A stretch of 64,000 nt of DNA from Rhodocytophaga rosea. GTDB lineage: Bacteria > Bacteroidota > Bacteroidia > Cytophagales > 172606-1. Every line of letters starts with the position of its first letter. Position 1 is the first letter of the stretch. Shown here in pieces: positions 8,014 to 17,228 of the stretch. The position numbers were made by a program, and so were the translations under genes. The notes beneath the pieces were generated by a model. The model was given only the letters and a program-made list of their open reading frames with translations, was not told where the DNA came from and did no database searches. The stretch is from positions 8,222,501 through 8,286,500 of the forward strand of contig NZ_CP048222.1 in NCBI RefSeq assembly GCF_010119975.1. The letters are read 5' to 3'.

Positions 8014-10451
8014 TACTCATTTCTTAAACTCTTCACCGGGTTGGCAAGGGCAGCTTTGATGCTTTGCCAGCTCACGGTCAATAAAGCAATAATAGTGACT
8101 AACAAACCAGGAAGCGCAAACATCCACCATTGCATGGGAATGCTGTAGGCAAAATCTGCGAGCCATTTGTTCATTACATACCAGGCAAGTGGGATAGCAA
8201 CAACAAATGAAATTCCCACCAGCAAGGCGAAATCTTTATATAATAAACCTACAATCTGTGGAATACTTGCCCCTAATACTTTGCGGATACCTATTTCTTT
8301 GGTGCGCTGGGCAGTGGTGAATGAAGCAAGTCCGAATAAGCCTAAGCCAGAGATAAATATAGCCAGAAAGGCAAAGTAACCAATAATTTTACCCAGACGC
8401 TGATCGGCATTATAAGCTTCATTGATGGTTTCATCCAGGAAAGCATAACTGAATGCCCGTTCGGGGAAGAATTCATTCCATTTCTTTTCCAGAAACTCTA
8501 TCGTCTGCGGAATATGATCTGACTGCACTTTAATGGAGAATGTATTGAAAACAGGCGGGTTTACATCAAAGACAAATGCTTCGATGGGCGCCTGCAAGGA
8601 CTGGTAGTGAAAATCTTTGACTACGCCAATTACTTTACCTTTTTTGCCTTCCCGGTCAATGGTTTTGCCGATAGCTTCCTGCGGACTGCCCCACTTGAAT
8701 TGTTGTACCGCTTTCTCATTGATGATAAAGGCTTCCAGATGGTCGGTGCCATAGGTTTTAGAAAAATCCCGGCCAGCAATAATTTCCATGCCATAAGCCG
8801 AAATAAAATCATAATCTACCGGCATGCCGGATACAAAAATATTATCCTCCTGGGTAAATCCCTGGGGCACAATGTTTCTCATAACCGCTCCATTCCCAGG
8901 CGAACCAGAGGATAATGTACTGGCTTTTACCTTAGGATTCTGAGCTATGGCTTCTTCAAAAGCATTGGTTTTGCTACGCATTTCCGGACCCACCCCACCA
9001 AAAATATTATTCAGGTTATCGCTGAATAAAGGCAATACCAGGGTATGCTCTTTCCCAAAACCAAGCGGACGGTTTTGCAGGTATTGCAACTGCTGATAGG
9101 AAACAAGAGCGCCAGCCATTAGCGCAATAGAAACGGTAAATTGTGTTACAACCAGCACTTTGCGCACCCCTACCCCACCAGCTTTGGTGGCAATATTGGT
9201 TCCTTTGAGAGATTCTACCGACTGGAAACCCGAAACAAAGAATGCCGGATAACTGCCTGCAATCATTCCGGCAGCGACAAACAGGCCGAAAAAGGCTAGT
9301 ATCACTTGCCAGTTGCCCAGCACATCCACAGACAATTGTTTTCCGGTCAATTCATTGAGCAGCGGCAAACCAGCCATCACCAGCACTACCGATATAATAA
9401 ATGCCATCAGGCTGATCAGCAGGGATTCGCCGAGAAACTGACCTATAAGCTGAATCCGGTAAGCACCCAGTACTTTCCTCACCCCTACTTCTCTGGTACG
9501 TCGTAGGGAACTGGCAGTAGCCAGGTTAATAAAATTAATGCAGGCAATCAGTAAGGTAATAAAAGCAATACCTGTAAACAGGTATACATACATAATATCG
9601 CCGCCAGGTTCCGGTTCTGCCTGCAGGTCAGAGTACAAGTGAATATCCAGCAAGGGTTGCAGACTAAAATTCTGGTCTTTCCGGAGTTGTTCATTGCCAT
9701 ATTTTTCCAGAAATGCCGGAAAACGCTTGTTTACCGAAGCAACTGACTGGTTAGGTTTGAGTAAAACATAGGTATAAGAATGTGAGATCAAGCGGTTCTG
9801 CGACAGATTTTCCCGTACTTCCGGAATTTCGGTAGCAAACATGGTTTCATAATTGGCAATGACGTTGAAATGGATATGCGAATGGTTCGGATATTTTTTG
9901 AACACCCCGGTAATTTTCATAGGGTACCTGCCTTCAAATAGCAAAGCTTTACCCAATGCCTGCTCCTTCCCAAAATACTTGACTGCCATTTCATCACTGA
10001 TAATCACCGAAAAAGGCGCATCTAAGGCTGCCCTAGGTGTACCACTCACAAAATCAAAACTCAGGATATCCAGCATTGTAGAATCAGCGAACGTAACTGT
10101 CTCATCAAATTTTTCTGATTGCCCCTTTCCATTTACCTGCAAACTGGCATTGCGTTGGTATACCCTGGCAGCCGTTTCTATTTCCGGAAAAAAGCCTGTG
10201 AGCAGCGGTGCGAATGGAGGAGGCGTAGATGCCAGCTTTACCTCATTTCCTCCGAAAGTAACCTCATACTGGAGCCGGTATATGCGGCTGGCTTTCTGCT
10301 GAAAGGTATCGTAGCTCAGTTCGTCAAATACAAACAGCAGGATCAGAAAACAGCAGGCTAAGCCAGTAGCAAGTCCGGCAATATTGATAAAGGTATATGC
10401 TTTTTGCCGGGAAAGTGTACGCAGGGCGATGGTTAGGTAATTTTTGAGCAT
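8013..10451 (-). CDS. MacB/FtsX-type ABC transporter permease
   Basis: An 812-residue permease of the Bacteroidota type with two MacB-like periplasmic domains and two FtsX modules. TM1 lies at about residues 20-42 (FINIAGLATGLACCFLILLF). The first FtsX module contains SSLRRTREVGVRKVLGAYR, the second TTAQRTKEIGIRKVLGASI; the duplicated REVG/KEIG-x-RKVLGA motifs are the cytoplasmic coupling segments. Family knowledge: these permeases work with a separate LolD/MacB-like ATPase in lipoprotein release, peptide export or mechanotransmission. No ATPase gene is in this window, so the partner must be elsewhere. Apparently monocistronic. Confidence 0.9.
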   Translation of the reverse strand: MLKNYLTIALRTLSRQKAYTFINIAGLATGLACCFLILLFVFDELSYDTFQQKASRIYRLQYEVTFGGNEVKLASTPPPFAPLLTGFFPEIETAARVYQRNASLQVNGKGQSEKFDETVTFADSTMLDILSFDFVSGTPRAALDAPFSVIISDEMAVKYFGKEQALGKALLFEGRYPMKITGVFKKYPNHSHIHFNVIANYETMFATEIPEVRENLSQNRLISHSYTYVLLKPNQSVASVNKRFPAFLEKYGNEQLRKDQNFSLQPLLDIHLYSDLQAEPEPGGDIMYVYLFTGIAFITLLIACINFINLATASSLRRTREVGVRKVLGAYRIQLIGQFLGESLLISLMAFIISVVLVMAGLPLLNELTGKQLSVDVLGNWQVILAFFGLFVAAGMIAGSYPAFFVSGFQSVESLKGTNIATKAGGVGVRKVLVVTQFTVSIALMAGALVSYQQLQYLQNRPLGFGKEHTLVLPLFSDNLNNIFGGVGPEMRSKTNAFEEAIAQNPKVKASTLSSGSPGNGAVMRNIVPQGFTQEDNIFVSGMPVDYDFISAYGMEIIAGRDFSKTYGTDHLEAFIINEKAVQQFKWGSPQEAIGKTIDREGKKGKVIGVVKDFHYQSLQAPIEAFVFDVNPPVFNTFSIKVQSDHIPQTIEFLEKKWNEFFPERAFSYAFLDETINEAYNADQRLGKIIGYFAFLAIFISGLGLFGLASFTTAQRTKEIGIRKVLGASIPQIVGLLYKDFALLVGISFVVAIPLAWYVMNKWLADFAYSIPMQWWMFALPGLLVTIIALLTVSWQSIKAALANPVKSLRNE

Positions 10452-10708
10452 ACCAGTGGAATTTAGGAAAGGACTTTTAATTTACTGATCCTGACCATTC
10501 CTAAAACAATAAAAAGGACAAGGGAGAAATTTTCCGGTTATAAGGTTGTATGGCAGGAAGAATGGAAAATCAGGATTGCTGCTGTGTAAAGCATACATTC
10601 AACCACCATAAATTCAATACTGGTGCCGGACTAAATTTTTGTATTGGGTTAGATAAACAAAAGAAACAGTGAAATTAGCTCAGCCATGAACCTGCTTTCA
10701 TTAGGTGT

Positions 10709-10990
10709 TCATTTCTGCTTACCTGGGCTGTTATCCTTTATTTTTGATTTATTACGCTCGTAATTCCACATGCCATAGCTTTGGGTCCAGGCTTTAGTTT
10801 TGTAGCGGTAATAAAAATGCAGGCATAAGGCAGGTATCAATAATATTCCGAGTATCCACCATAAAAAAGACGTATTCCATAGGAAATACCCTAATCCGAG
10901 AATGAATACCCATTTTACTATTCTGAACCATAAGGGTTGTGCATGCCTCGAAAAAGCAACTTCTATCTCCCGTTGTATTATTCTGTTCAT
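10709..10990 (-). CDS. Small two-helix membrane protein, unknown
   Basis: A 93-residue protein with a basic N-terminus (MNRIIQREIEVAFSRHAQP), two hydrophobic segments at about residues 25-42 (VKWVFILGLGYFLWNTSF) and 44-60 (WWILGILLIPALCLHFYY), and a basic polar tail (YKTKAWTQSYGMWNYERNK). It is coherent as a small inner-membrane protein, whereas the longer overlapping frame to 11192 is not. No family recognised. It is followed by about 250 bp without a gene before the permease. Confidence 0.55.
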   Translation of the reverse strand: MNRIIQREIEVAFSRHAQPLWFRIVKWVFILGLGYFLWNTSFLWWILGILLIPALCLHFYYRYKTKAWTQSYGMWNYERNKSKIKDNSPGKQK

Positions 10991-11563
10991 ACCACCATTG
11001 TTTGTTGCGATGAATATAGCCGCACATGTACTTGATTAGCAATAATACCCAAGCCCTATACAAGTTTTGTATGGTTTTATCAAACCTCAGATTCACCTGA
11101 TTACTACTGACATACAAGCGGTTACTTAGCAATTTACAAAAAGATATTCGTAAAGACACAGGTAGTTTGGAACCTGAAATAAACTTCCTCATGCAAACCT
11201 AATTTATAGGGTTTAAATTTGCTGCTGATCACTTTTCTCACGCTAAAAAATGTCAGGTAAAAGTAATGCCGGATTAGAACTCATTCTCACCTTCCAACTG
11301 ATTTAGTTTTGCACTTATCTGTTAGTACATTAACGATAAGTTTATTTTTTACCGGTAAAACACAAAATATTTTCAGGTAGCCATCGTCTTTCTATATTAG
11401 CAAACCACATAATCATCGGGCGGTTAATGGGAAATACAGCATGAAGCTATAATTAAGTAAACCGTTCATCACAAAAACCGGGTTATTCTCTCCTGTTCCA
11501 TCAAAAACCTGTATCTTAGCTGGCTGGGCCTGATGTCCAATCTGTGTTAATAACAACCTGTAT
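10991..11563. other. 573-bp intergenic region, nothing recognised
   Basis: This AT-rich stretch lies upstream of the ABC-type permease at 11564 and of the small leftward gene. I see no coherent ORF, RNA gene or strong hairpin. Both promoters are expected here. Confidence 0.4.
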
Positions 11564-14098
11564 ATGAATCTTCTCTTTAATCCCTGGCTCTGGCAAATGG
11601 CCTGGCGTGACAGCCGGAAAAGCCGTCAGCGGCTCCTGTTGTTTATATCCTCTATCGTTCTGGGAATTGCCGCCCTTGTCGCTATTAACTCCTTTGCCTA
11701 TAACCTGGAAAAAAGCATAGATGGCCAGGCAAAAGAGCTGTTAGGCGCTGACCTGGTACTAACTACTAATAAAGAAATCACTACAGAAGCACAGAATTTA
11801 ATAGATTCCATTGGCACCAACCGTTCTGAGGAAAAAAGCTTCCCCTCGATGGTATTTTTTCCCAAAACCAAAGGAACCAGGCTCATACAGGTAAAAGCAG
11901 TGAAAGGTGACTTCCCTTATTATGGCATCATCGAAACCATGCCCGCCTCTGCTGCCCAGGCATTCAAAAACAGCAGAAGTGCCCTGGTGGAAGATGCCCT
12001 AATGATCCAGTACAATGTAAAGCCCGGAGATTCGGTGAAGATCGGAAATATGACTTTCTATATTCAGGGACGCTTACTAAAAGTACCCGGGCAATCGGCT
12101 ATTGCCACTACTGTAGCACCCGCTGTATATATTCCTTTACAGTACCTGGAACAAACCGGCCTGGTACAAAGAGGCAGCCGGATAACCAGCCGTTTTTATT
12201 ACAAACTTCCCTCCACCTTAGATGTGGAGAAAATGGCCGAAACCCTGGAACCCAGGCTGGATCGGGAAGGCATTAATTATGATACCGTGGAAGAGCGCAA
12301 GCAGGAGGTGGGTCGTACGTTCGCCAATCTTTCTCAGTTTCTGAACCTGGTGGGTTTTGTAGCCCTTTTGCTCGGTTGTGTGGGGGTAGCAAGTGCGATT
12401 CATTTGTATGTAAAAGAAAAGATTTCTTCCGTTGCCGTACTGCGATGCCTGGGCGCCAGCGGCTGGCAGACTTTTTTTATCTTTCTCATTGAAACCATAG
12501 TCATGGGCCTGATCGGTGCAACCCTGGGAGCGGCTCTTGGTACTGGTATTCAGTTTTTGCTGCCACAGGTATTCCAGGATTTTCTGCCGGTAGAAGTAGA
12601 ACTCACGGTTGCCTGGGGAGCCGTTTTACAAGGGGTAGGTATCGGATTAGGTATGGCTATTTTATTTGCCTTATTGCCTCTGCTCTCTATCCGGAGGATT
12701 TCTCCCTTGCGTACCTTGCGGGCTTCCTATGAAGAAGATACTTCGGCCAGAGATCCGGCTAAATGGCTGGTGTATGGCCTGATTGTACTCTTTGTGGGTG
12801 GCTTTGCCTATCTCCAGATCAAGCGATGGGAACTTGCCCTGGGTTTTACAGTAGGCATTGCAGTAGCCTTTCTCATACTTACCGGCATGGGTAAACTGAT
12901 TATGTTTCTGGTACGCAAATTCTTTCCTGTTTCCTGGAGTTATGTATGGCGGCAAAGTCTGGCCAATCTGTACCGTCCGCAAAACCAGACCTTAATTCTC
13001 ATTATTGCCATCGGCCTGGGTACTTTCCTGATCTCTACGCTCTATCTTTCGCAAAACCTGCTGCTTAACCAGGTATCGCTGTCTGGCAGTGGCAACCAGC
13101 CGAATATGGTGCTGTTTGATATTCAGAGTAATCAGAAAGAACAGGTTACTAGACTTGCAACAGAATATAACCTTCCCCTGTTGCAACAGGCTCCTATCGT
13201 TACCATGCGCCTTTCCGAAATCAACGGACGTTCAGTAGATGCCCTGCTAAAAGACACGACTGCAAAAATTCCGGAATGGGGACTTACCCGTGAATACCGG
13301 GTTACTTACCGCGATTCATTGATTAGCTCAGAAAAGCTGGTACAGGGAAAATTACATACATACGCCTCCCCTACTGACACTATTTATGTTTCGGTGGAAG
13401 AACCCTATCTGCAGCGCATGAAACTGAAAGTAGGTGATGAACTGGTGTTTAATGTACAGGGAGCACCAGTACGCACGAGAGTGGGAAGCACCAGGGAAAT
13501 AGAATGGAACCGCGTACAAACCAATTTTCTGGTCGTTTTCCCGGAAGGCGTATTGGAAGATGCACCCCAATTTCATGTACTCATTACCAGGGTGGATTCA
13601 GTGGAACAATCTGCACAATTTCAGCAGGCATTGGTACAATCTTTCCCCAATGTATCTGCCATTGACCTCGGTCTGATCCTGCGAACGATAGACGAAATAT
13701 TAGATAAAGTATCCTTTGTGATCCGCTTCATGGCCTTATTCAGCATTATTACCGGGCTTATTGTACTGGGCAGTTCCGTAGTAATCAGTAAATATCAACG
13801 CATCCAGGAAAGTGTACTCCTCCGTACGCTGGGTGCCAGTGGCAAACAAATTATGCTTATTTCCCTGATTGAATACTTGTTTCTGGGGGCACTGGCGACT
13901 TTATCCGGTATATTACTTTCCCTGCTCAGTACCTGGCTGCTGGCTTTGTTTGTGTTCGAAACCCCTTTTGTAGCCGTTTACACGCCATTGATCGTGGTAT
14001 TATTCATTATTACCGCCCTTACCGTTCTGATTGGTATGCTTAACAGCCGGGAGGTATTGAACCGTCCACCACTGGAAGTTTTACGGGCGGAGGTTTGA
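11564..14098 (+). CDS. YbbP-like FtsX-family ABC permease
   Basis: An 844-residue permease of the COG3127 type. The N-terminus WLWQMAWRDSRKSRQRLLLF leads into TM1 (ISSIVLGIAALVAINSFA), then a large periplasmic domain starting KELLGADLVLTTNK. Four membrane segments follow at about 260-430, with the coupling motif KISSVAVLRCLGASGWQ; a second half has further segments around 445-500 and 720-840 with QESVLLRTLGASGKQ. Family knowledge: YbbP partners the ATPase YbbA, often next to the lysophospholipase TesA, in poorly understood lipid or lysophospholipid handling. Neither partner is present here. The protein appears full length. Confidence 0.88.
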   Translation: MNLLFNPWLWQMAWRDSRKSRQRLLLFISSIVLGIAALVAINSFAYNLEKSIDGQAKELLGADLVLTTNKEITTEAQNLIDSIGTNRSEEKSFPSMVFFPKTKGTRLIQVKAVKGDFPYYGIIETMPASAAQAFKNSRSALVEDALMIQYNVKPGDSVKIGNMTFYIQGRLLKVPGQSAIATTVAPAVYIPLQYLEQTGLVQRGSRITSRFYYKLPSTLDVEKMAETLEPRLDREGINYDTVEERKQEVGRTFANLSQFLNLVGFVALLLGCVGVASAIHLYVKEKISSVAVLRCLGASGWQTFFIFLIETIVMGLIGATLGAALGTGIQFLLPQVFQDFLPVEVELTVAWGAVLQGVGIGLGMAILFALLPLLSIRRISPLRTLRASYEEDTSARDPAKWLVYGLIVLFVGGFAYLQIKRWELALGFTVGIAVAFLILTGMGKLIMFLVRKFFPVSWSYVWRQSLANLYRPQNQTLILIIAIGLGTFLISTLYLSQNLLLNQVSLSGSGNQPNMVLFDIQSNQKEQVTRLATEYNLPLLQQAPIVTMRLSEINGRSVDALLKDTTAKIPEWGLTREYRVTYRDSLISSEKLVQGKLHTYASPTDTIYVSVEEPYLQRMKLKVGDELVFNVQGAPVRTRVGSTREIEWNRVQTNFLVVFPEGVLEDAPQFHVLITRVDSVEQSAQFQQALVQSFPNVSAIDLGLILRTIDEILDKVSFVIRFMALFSIITGLIVLGSSVVISKYQRIQESVLLRTLGASGKQIMLISLIEYLFLGALATLSGILLSLLSTWLLALFVFETPFVAVYTPLIVVLFIITALTVLIGMLNSREVLNRPPLEVLRAEV

Positions 14099-14133
14099 TA
14101 GTAGTATTGAGTACAAAGTATTAAGCAAAAATA

Positions 14134-14991
14134 ATGGATTCTGCTGAAGCGCTTTTCAAACAAGGTATTGATTGTTACCATAAAAACGAATTTCAAAAAG
14201 CAGTAGATTATTTTACCAAAGTAATAGAATTACAATCTGATGCAACCGCTGCTTTCAATAACCGAGGCAATGCGTTTCATGAGATGAACATGTTACATGA
14301 AGCATTAGACGATTATTCCAAAGCAATTCAGTTAGATAATAAAGACTATGATGCCTATTATAACCGTGCGAATGTGTATGACGATTTAGGTCATTTTGAG
14401 TATGCATTTGAGGATTTTAATAAGGCTATTGAATTGAATCCGAAAATGGCCGAAGCCTATCACAATCGAGGCTGTACAAAAAATAAAATCGGAGAATATC
14501 AACTATCGATTGAAGATTTTGAAATGGCTATACAATTAAGACCTGAATATGACGAAGCATATTATAGCCTTGGTAATGCCTATTATTATTTGAATGATCC
14601 CGAAGAAGCTATTAAATATTATACTACGGCTATACAATTAAATCCAAAATATAGGAAAGCATATTATAATAGAGGTACTGCCCTCAATGATATAGATAGC
14701 TATGCCGATGCCATTGAAGATTTCAACATTTCAATTGATATCAAAGAAACATCTGATGCATATCATAACCGGGGCATTTCTAAATATAACCTTGGAGCAA
14801 TACAAGCAGCAATTGAAGATTTTGACAGGTCAATTGAGCTTGATGATCATAATGAGAAAGCATTTTATAGTAGAGGGCTTGCAAAGTATGAAATGGGATT
14901 ACTGGAAGAAGCTTGTTCTGATTGGAAAAAGGCTTGTGAGCTGGGTGATGAAGATGCCTGCAACAATCTTAAAGATTTTTTTATAAAATGA
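14134..14991 (+). CDS. Tetratricopeptide repeat protein
   Basis: A 285-residue protein built almost entirely of about eight 34-residue TPR units. They run from AEALFKQGIDCYHKNEFQKA through repeated A-Y-x-N-R-G and ALDDYSKAIQL / AFEDFNKAIELNP signatures to EACSDWKKACELGDEDACNNL, the last being a Sel1-like capping unit. There is no signal peptide or membrane segment, so it is probably cytoplasmic. TPR arrays bind other proteins; no partner is indicated. It starts 35 bp after the permease gene but is noticeably more AT-rich. Confidence 0.88.
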   Translation: MDSAEALFKQGIDCYHKNEFQKAVDYFTKVIELQSDATAAFNNRGNAFHEMNMLHEALDDYSKAIQLDNKDYDAYYNRANVYDDLGHFEYAFEDFNKAIELNPKMAEAYHNRGCTKNKIGEYQLSIEDFEMAIQLRPEYDEAYYSLGNAYYYLNDPEEAIKYYTTAIQLNPKYRKAYYNRGTALNDIDSYADAIEDFNISIDIKETSDAYHNRGISKYNLGAIQAAIEDFDRSIELDDHNEKAFYSRGLAKYEMGLLEEACSDWKKACELGDEDACNNLKDFFIK

Positions 14992-15076
14992 AACAAGTTA
15001 ATCTTCCTACTTTATTATGCTATACTCAACTTATAAGCTATTTAGATTATTGCTTACAAGCAGAAAGTGATGCAGT

Positions 15077-15694
15077 TTAATCATCTATAATATCCACCTG
15101 GGCTGGACTTATATTCTTGCTTATCAAATACTCGATCAACTTATCCATTTCTTGAGTAATTTGGTTTAACCCAGGTATTTTCTTAGCATCATAAACGATT
15201 GCTTTTTCTACCCATATGGCTGCATCTGTTATGGTTAGTCCATACACATCCGCTAATTGCTCAAGGTCCTGAATATTTTCTTCAACTGGTGTTATAAAGG
15301 CACTAATAATGAGACTACTGCCTTCCGCTTCGATAGAATTTGATGTAATCAAACAATAATAATTCTTATAGAAACCTGCATAACATCTTGATTTCTCATC
15401 TAACTTAAAATGTATAGTTTCCAGCTCCCGTAATTCTTTCCTTTTAAGTATGGCCAACATTTTCCACGACCAGAATAAAGTATTATCTAGGTGATGATAG
15501 CCACCTATTAGTAGAGTTAAAACTAGGATTTCACCTATGCAAAATATCAGAGTTCTAAAAATCTGGCTTACTATTTCAACTCCTTGTAAGGTTATACAAG
15601 CGAAAATGACCTCCACAAGGAAGAAAAATCCAAATATTATCGAAAATATGGCAAACCATAGATAGTAATACAGATAAAAGTTCTTTTTCATCAT
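15077..15694 (-). CDS. Membrane-anchored protein of unknown function
   Basis: A 205-residue protein with two long N-terminal transmembrane helices (about residues 6-35 and 42-68), followed by a soluble domain of about 130 residues. No family is recognised. The soluble part has alternating strands (CYAGFYKNYYCLITSNS; SSLIISAFITPVEE) and a helical, acidic C-terminus ending DIIDD. It is AT-rich like the TPR gene with which it converges. It lies immediately downstream of the cyclase gene on the same strand (17 bp gap) and may be read from that promoter. Confidence 0.65.
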   Translation of the reverse strand: MMKKNFYLYYYLWFAIFSIIFGFFFLVEVIFACITLQGVEIVSQIFRTLIFCIGEILVLTLLIGGYHHLDNTLFWSWKMLAILKRKELRELETIHFKLDEKSRCYAGFYKNYYCLITSNSIEAEGSSLIISAFITPVEENIQDLEQLADVYGLTITDAAIWVEKAIVYDAKKIPGLNQITQEMDKLIEYLISKNISPAQVDIIDD

Positions 15695-15711
15695 TACATT
15701 AAAATGGCTCT

Positions 15712-16392
15712 TTATCCTCTCACCTTTGCCATCGCCCGTACCGGAAAAGTGCCTATGCCTTTAAATTTGGGAGGAATGGCACTGAAAGTAAACCCTGAAT
15801 CTGGCAACGCTTGCAGGTTACATAAATGCTCTACAATCAAGATTTCTGCTCCCAGCAAAGTAGTATGCACCGGACGGCTCCGGCCTCTGGTATCATCAAT
15901 GTTATGAGAATCAATGCCTACCAGTTTTACACCTTTATCTCTGGCATATTCAGCAGCATCCTGGGTGAGAAAGGGATGATTCTCAAAATACTGGTCTGTG
16001 CGCCAGTGTATATCCCAGCCGGTATGTACCAATACTGCCTTACCTATAATGCTATGATTTTGTAGCTGCTCTTTTGTCACGGCCAGAGCATCAGCATAAG
16101 GAACACGAATAACAACAGCTTCCAGGTCTGTAAACTTTTCCAGGCCGATCATCGAAAAATCTTTTCCCTCTGCAAATCGGTGAAACGGACAATCCATATA
16201 GGTACCAGTATTGGTTACCATTTCTATTTTTCCGATCTGGAACTCTGTACCAGCTTCGTAGAATGTACGTGAATCTTCGCGGCTCAAATAGTCACAGATG
16301 ACTGTTGCAGGCAGTCCTTTATAGGTGATCAGGCCATGTTCAATCGTATGACTTAAGTCAATTAAAACTGGCGATGAAGGTTGTATAGACAT
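15712..16392 (-). CDS. Cyclase-family metal-dependent hydrolase (KynB-like fold)
   Basis: The ATG at 16390-16392 gives a 226-residue protein; an upstream TTG at 16413 adds only seven residues and has no better ribosome site. Family signatures are LIDLSHTIEHG at the start, NTGTYMDCPFHRF (residues 61-73), VHTGWD, GIDSHNIDD and HTTLLGAEILIVE. In KynB the metal site uses HxxxHxD plus a later His and Glu twelve residues on. Here Asp67, His71 and the His/Glu pair remain, but the two motif histidines are Asn61 and Tyr65. So it is a member of the fold with an altered metal site, and kynurenine formamidase activity should not be assumed. It is divergent from the TetR gene, which may regulate it. Confidence 0.85.
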   Translation of the reverse strand: MSIQPSSPVLIDLSHTIEHGLITYKGLPATVICDYLSREDSRTFYEAGTEFQIGKIEMVTNTGTYMDCPFHRFAEGKDFSMIGLEKFTDLEAVVIRVPYADALAVTKEQLQNHSIIGKAVLVHTGWDIHWRTDQYFENHPFLTQDAAEYARDKGVKLVGIDSHNIDDTRGRSRPVHTTLLGAEILIVEHLCNLQALPDSGFTFSAIPPKFKGIGTFPVRAMAKVRG

Positions 16393-16435
16393 TTTTTTAT
16401 TGGAATAATACAATTAATAATTATGACTCAATTTG

Positions 16436-16465
16436 TTTGACATATCAAAACAATTATTACATTTG
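16436..16465 (+). promoter_or_regulatory. Predicted promoter of the TetR regulator (TTTG-N18-TACATTTG)
   Basis: A -33 box TTTG (16436-16439) is 18 bp from TACATTTG (16458-16465), which matches the Bacteroidota -7 consensus TAnnTTTG exactly. Transcription should start near 16472, at the edge of the operator-like site, and the TetR ATG is at 16556. Confidence 0.6.
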
Positions 16466-16472
16466 CATAAAA

Positions 16473-16489
16473 ATCTAACAATGTTAAAT
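16473..16489. promoter_or_regulatory. Operator-like palindrome 1 (ATCTAACAATGTTAAAT)
   Basis: An 8+1+8 inverted repeat with one mismatch, sitting at the predicted start of the TetR transcript. It matches 13 of 17 positions of the site at 17173-17189. Suggests autoregulation by the adjacent TetR protein. Confidence 0.6.
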
Positions 16490-16555
16490 TTTTTAACTAA
16501 GAATAATTTAGGTATCATTTTTGCAGAACAGATACCAACTAAAACAATATATAAA

Positions 16556-17155
16556 ATGGGAGTCATAGAAAGAAGGCAGCGTCAAAAAGAGAACATCCGG
16601 ACTGGTATATTGCAGGCCGCCCGAAATATTGCTACAAAAGAGAACTGGCAGGCAGTTACGATCCGTAAAATAGCTGATGAAATTGAATATACTGCTCCTA
16701 TTGTGTACGAATATTTTGAGAATAAAGAAGCTGTGTTGCTGGCAATAGCGCTGGAAGGAGCCGAAATTTTACTGGAAAAAATAAGTAATGTTGCATTAAC
16801 AGAAGATCCAAAAGCCCGTTTAATTCAATTTGCGCAAGCCCACTGGCAGTTTGCCTGTGAGCATCCGGAAGTATATAAACTGATGTTCGGGTTTGAATGG
16901 TTACCTTCTCATCCGGAGGCCAGGCCAAAGATCGCTTTACAGGTACGTAAGATATTTCTCGATACCTTAAGTGAAATCAGCGGAGTTACGGATGAGACGA
17001 AGTTAGAGTCATTTTCATTTAACTATATGTGTATTCTGCACGGGTTTACTTCTTTGATTATGCTGGCCCAAAGCCGTAAAAAAGAAATACCTCAGTTTGA
17101 TCCCCCACATTTACTGGGAATTTACATGGAACGTTTTATCAAAAGCATCTCATAA
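16556..17155 (+). CDS. TetR/AcrR-family transcriptional regulator
   Basis: A 199-residue regulator from the ATG at 16556 (MGVIERRQRQKENIRTGILQ). The longer frame from a TTG at 16433 would overlap the predicted promoter and adds unstructured sequence. The N-terminal TetR DNA-binding domain spans about residues 10-58: TGILQAARNIATKENWQAVT, then IRKIADEIEYTAPIVYEYFE with the helix-turn-helix and NKEAVLLAIALEG. The C-terminal half is a ligand-binding/dimerisation domain of unknown ligand. It lies just upstream of the TolC-adaptor-RND genes; near-identical palindromes precede both it and the pump. It is therefore very likely the local repressor of the efflux operon, released by a pump substrate (inference). 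Confidence 0.93.
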   Translation: MGVIERRQRQKENIRTGILQAARNIATKENWQAVTIRKIADEIEYTAPIVYEYFENKEAVLLAIALEGAEILLEKISNVALTEDPKARLIQFAQAHWQFACEHPEVYKLMFGFEWLPSHPEARPKIALQVRKIFLDTLSEISGVTDETKLESFSFNYMCILHGFTSLIMLAQSRKKEIPQFDPPHLLGIYMERFIKSIS

Positions 17156-17161
17156 TTTTTT

Positions 17162-17192
17162 TTTGCTATAAAATCTAACATGATTAGATATT
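17162..17192 (+). promoter_or_regulatory. Possible efflux operon promoter (TTTG-N19-TAGATATT)
   Basis: TTTG (17162-17165) is followed after 19 bp by TAGATATT (17185-17192), a weak match to TAnnTTTG. The operator-like palindrome at 17173-17189 sits between and over these boxes, where a bound repressor would block RNA polymerase. Confidence 0.4.
17173..17189. promoter_or_regulatory. Operator-like palindrome 2 (ATCTAACATGATTAGAT)
   Basis: ATCTAA and TTAGAT are perfect inverted arms 5 bp apart, 40 bp upstream of the TolC start codon. It shares 13 of 17 bases with the palindrome at the TetR promoter. Confidence 0.65.
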
Positions 17193-17228
17193 TTAACTTC
17201 GTTAAAAATTAATATTAAATCTTGAAAA

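Noticed and set aside
10794-11192. 132-residue minus-strand open frame overlapping the small membrane protein gene
   Set aside because: Composition is irregular, with no domain or signal, and it overlaps the more coherent 93-residue two-helix protein in another frame.
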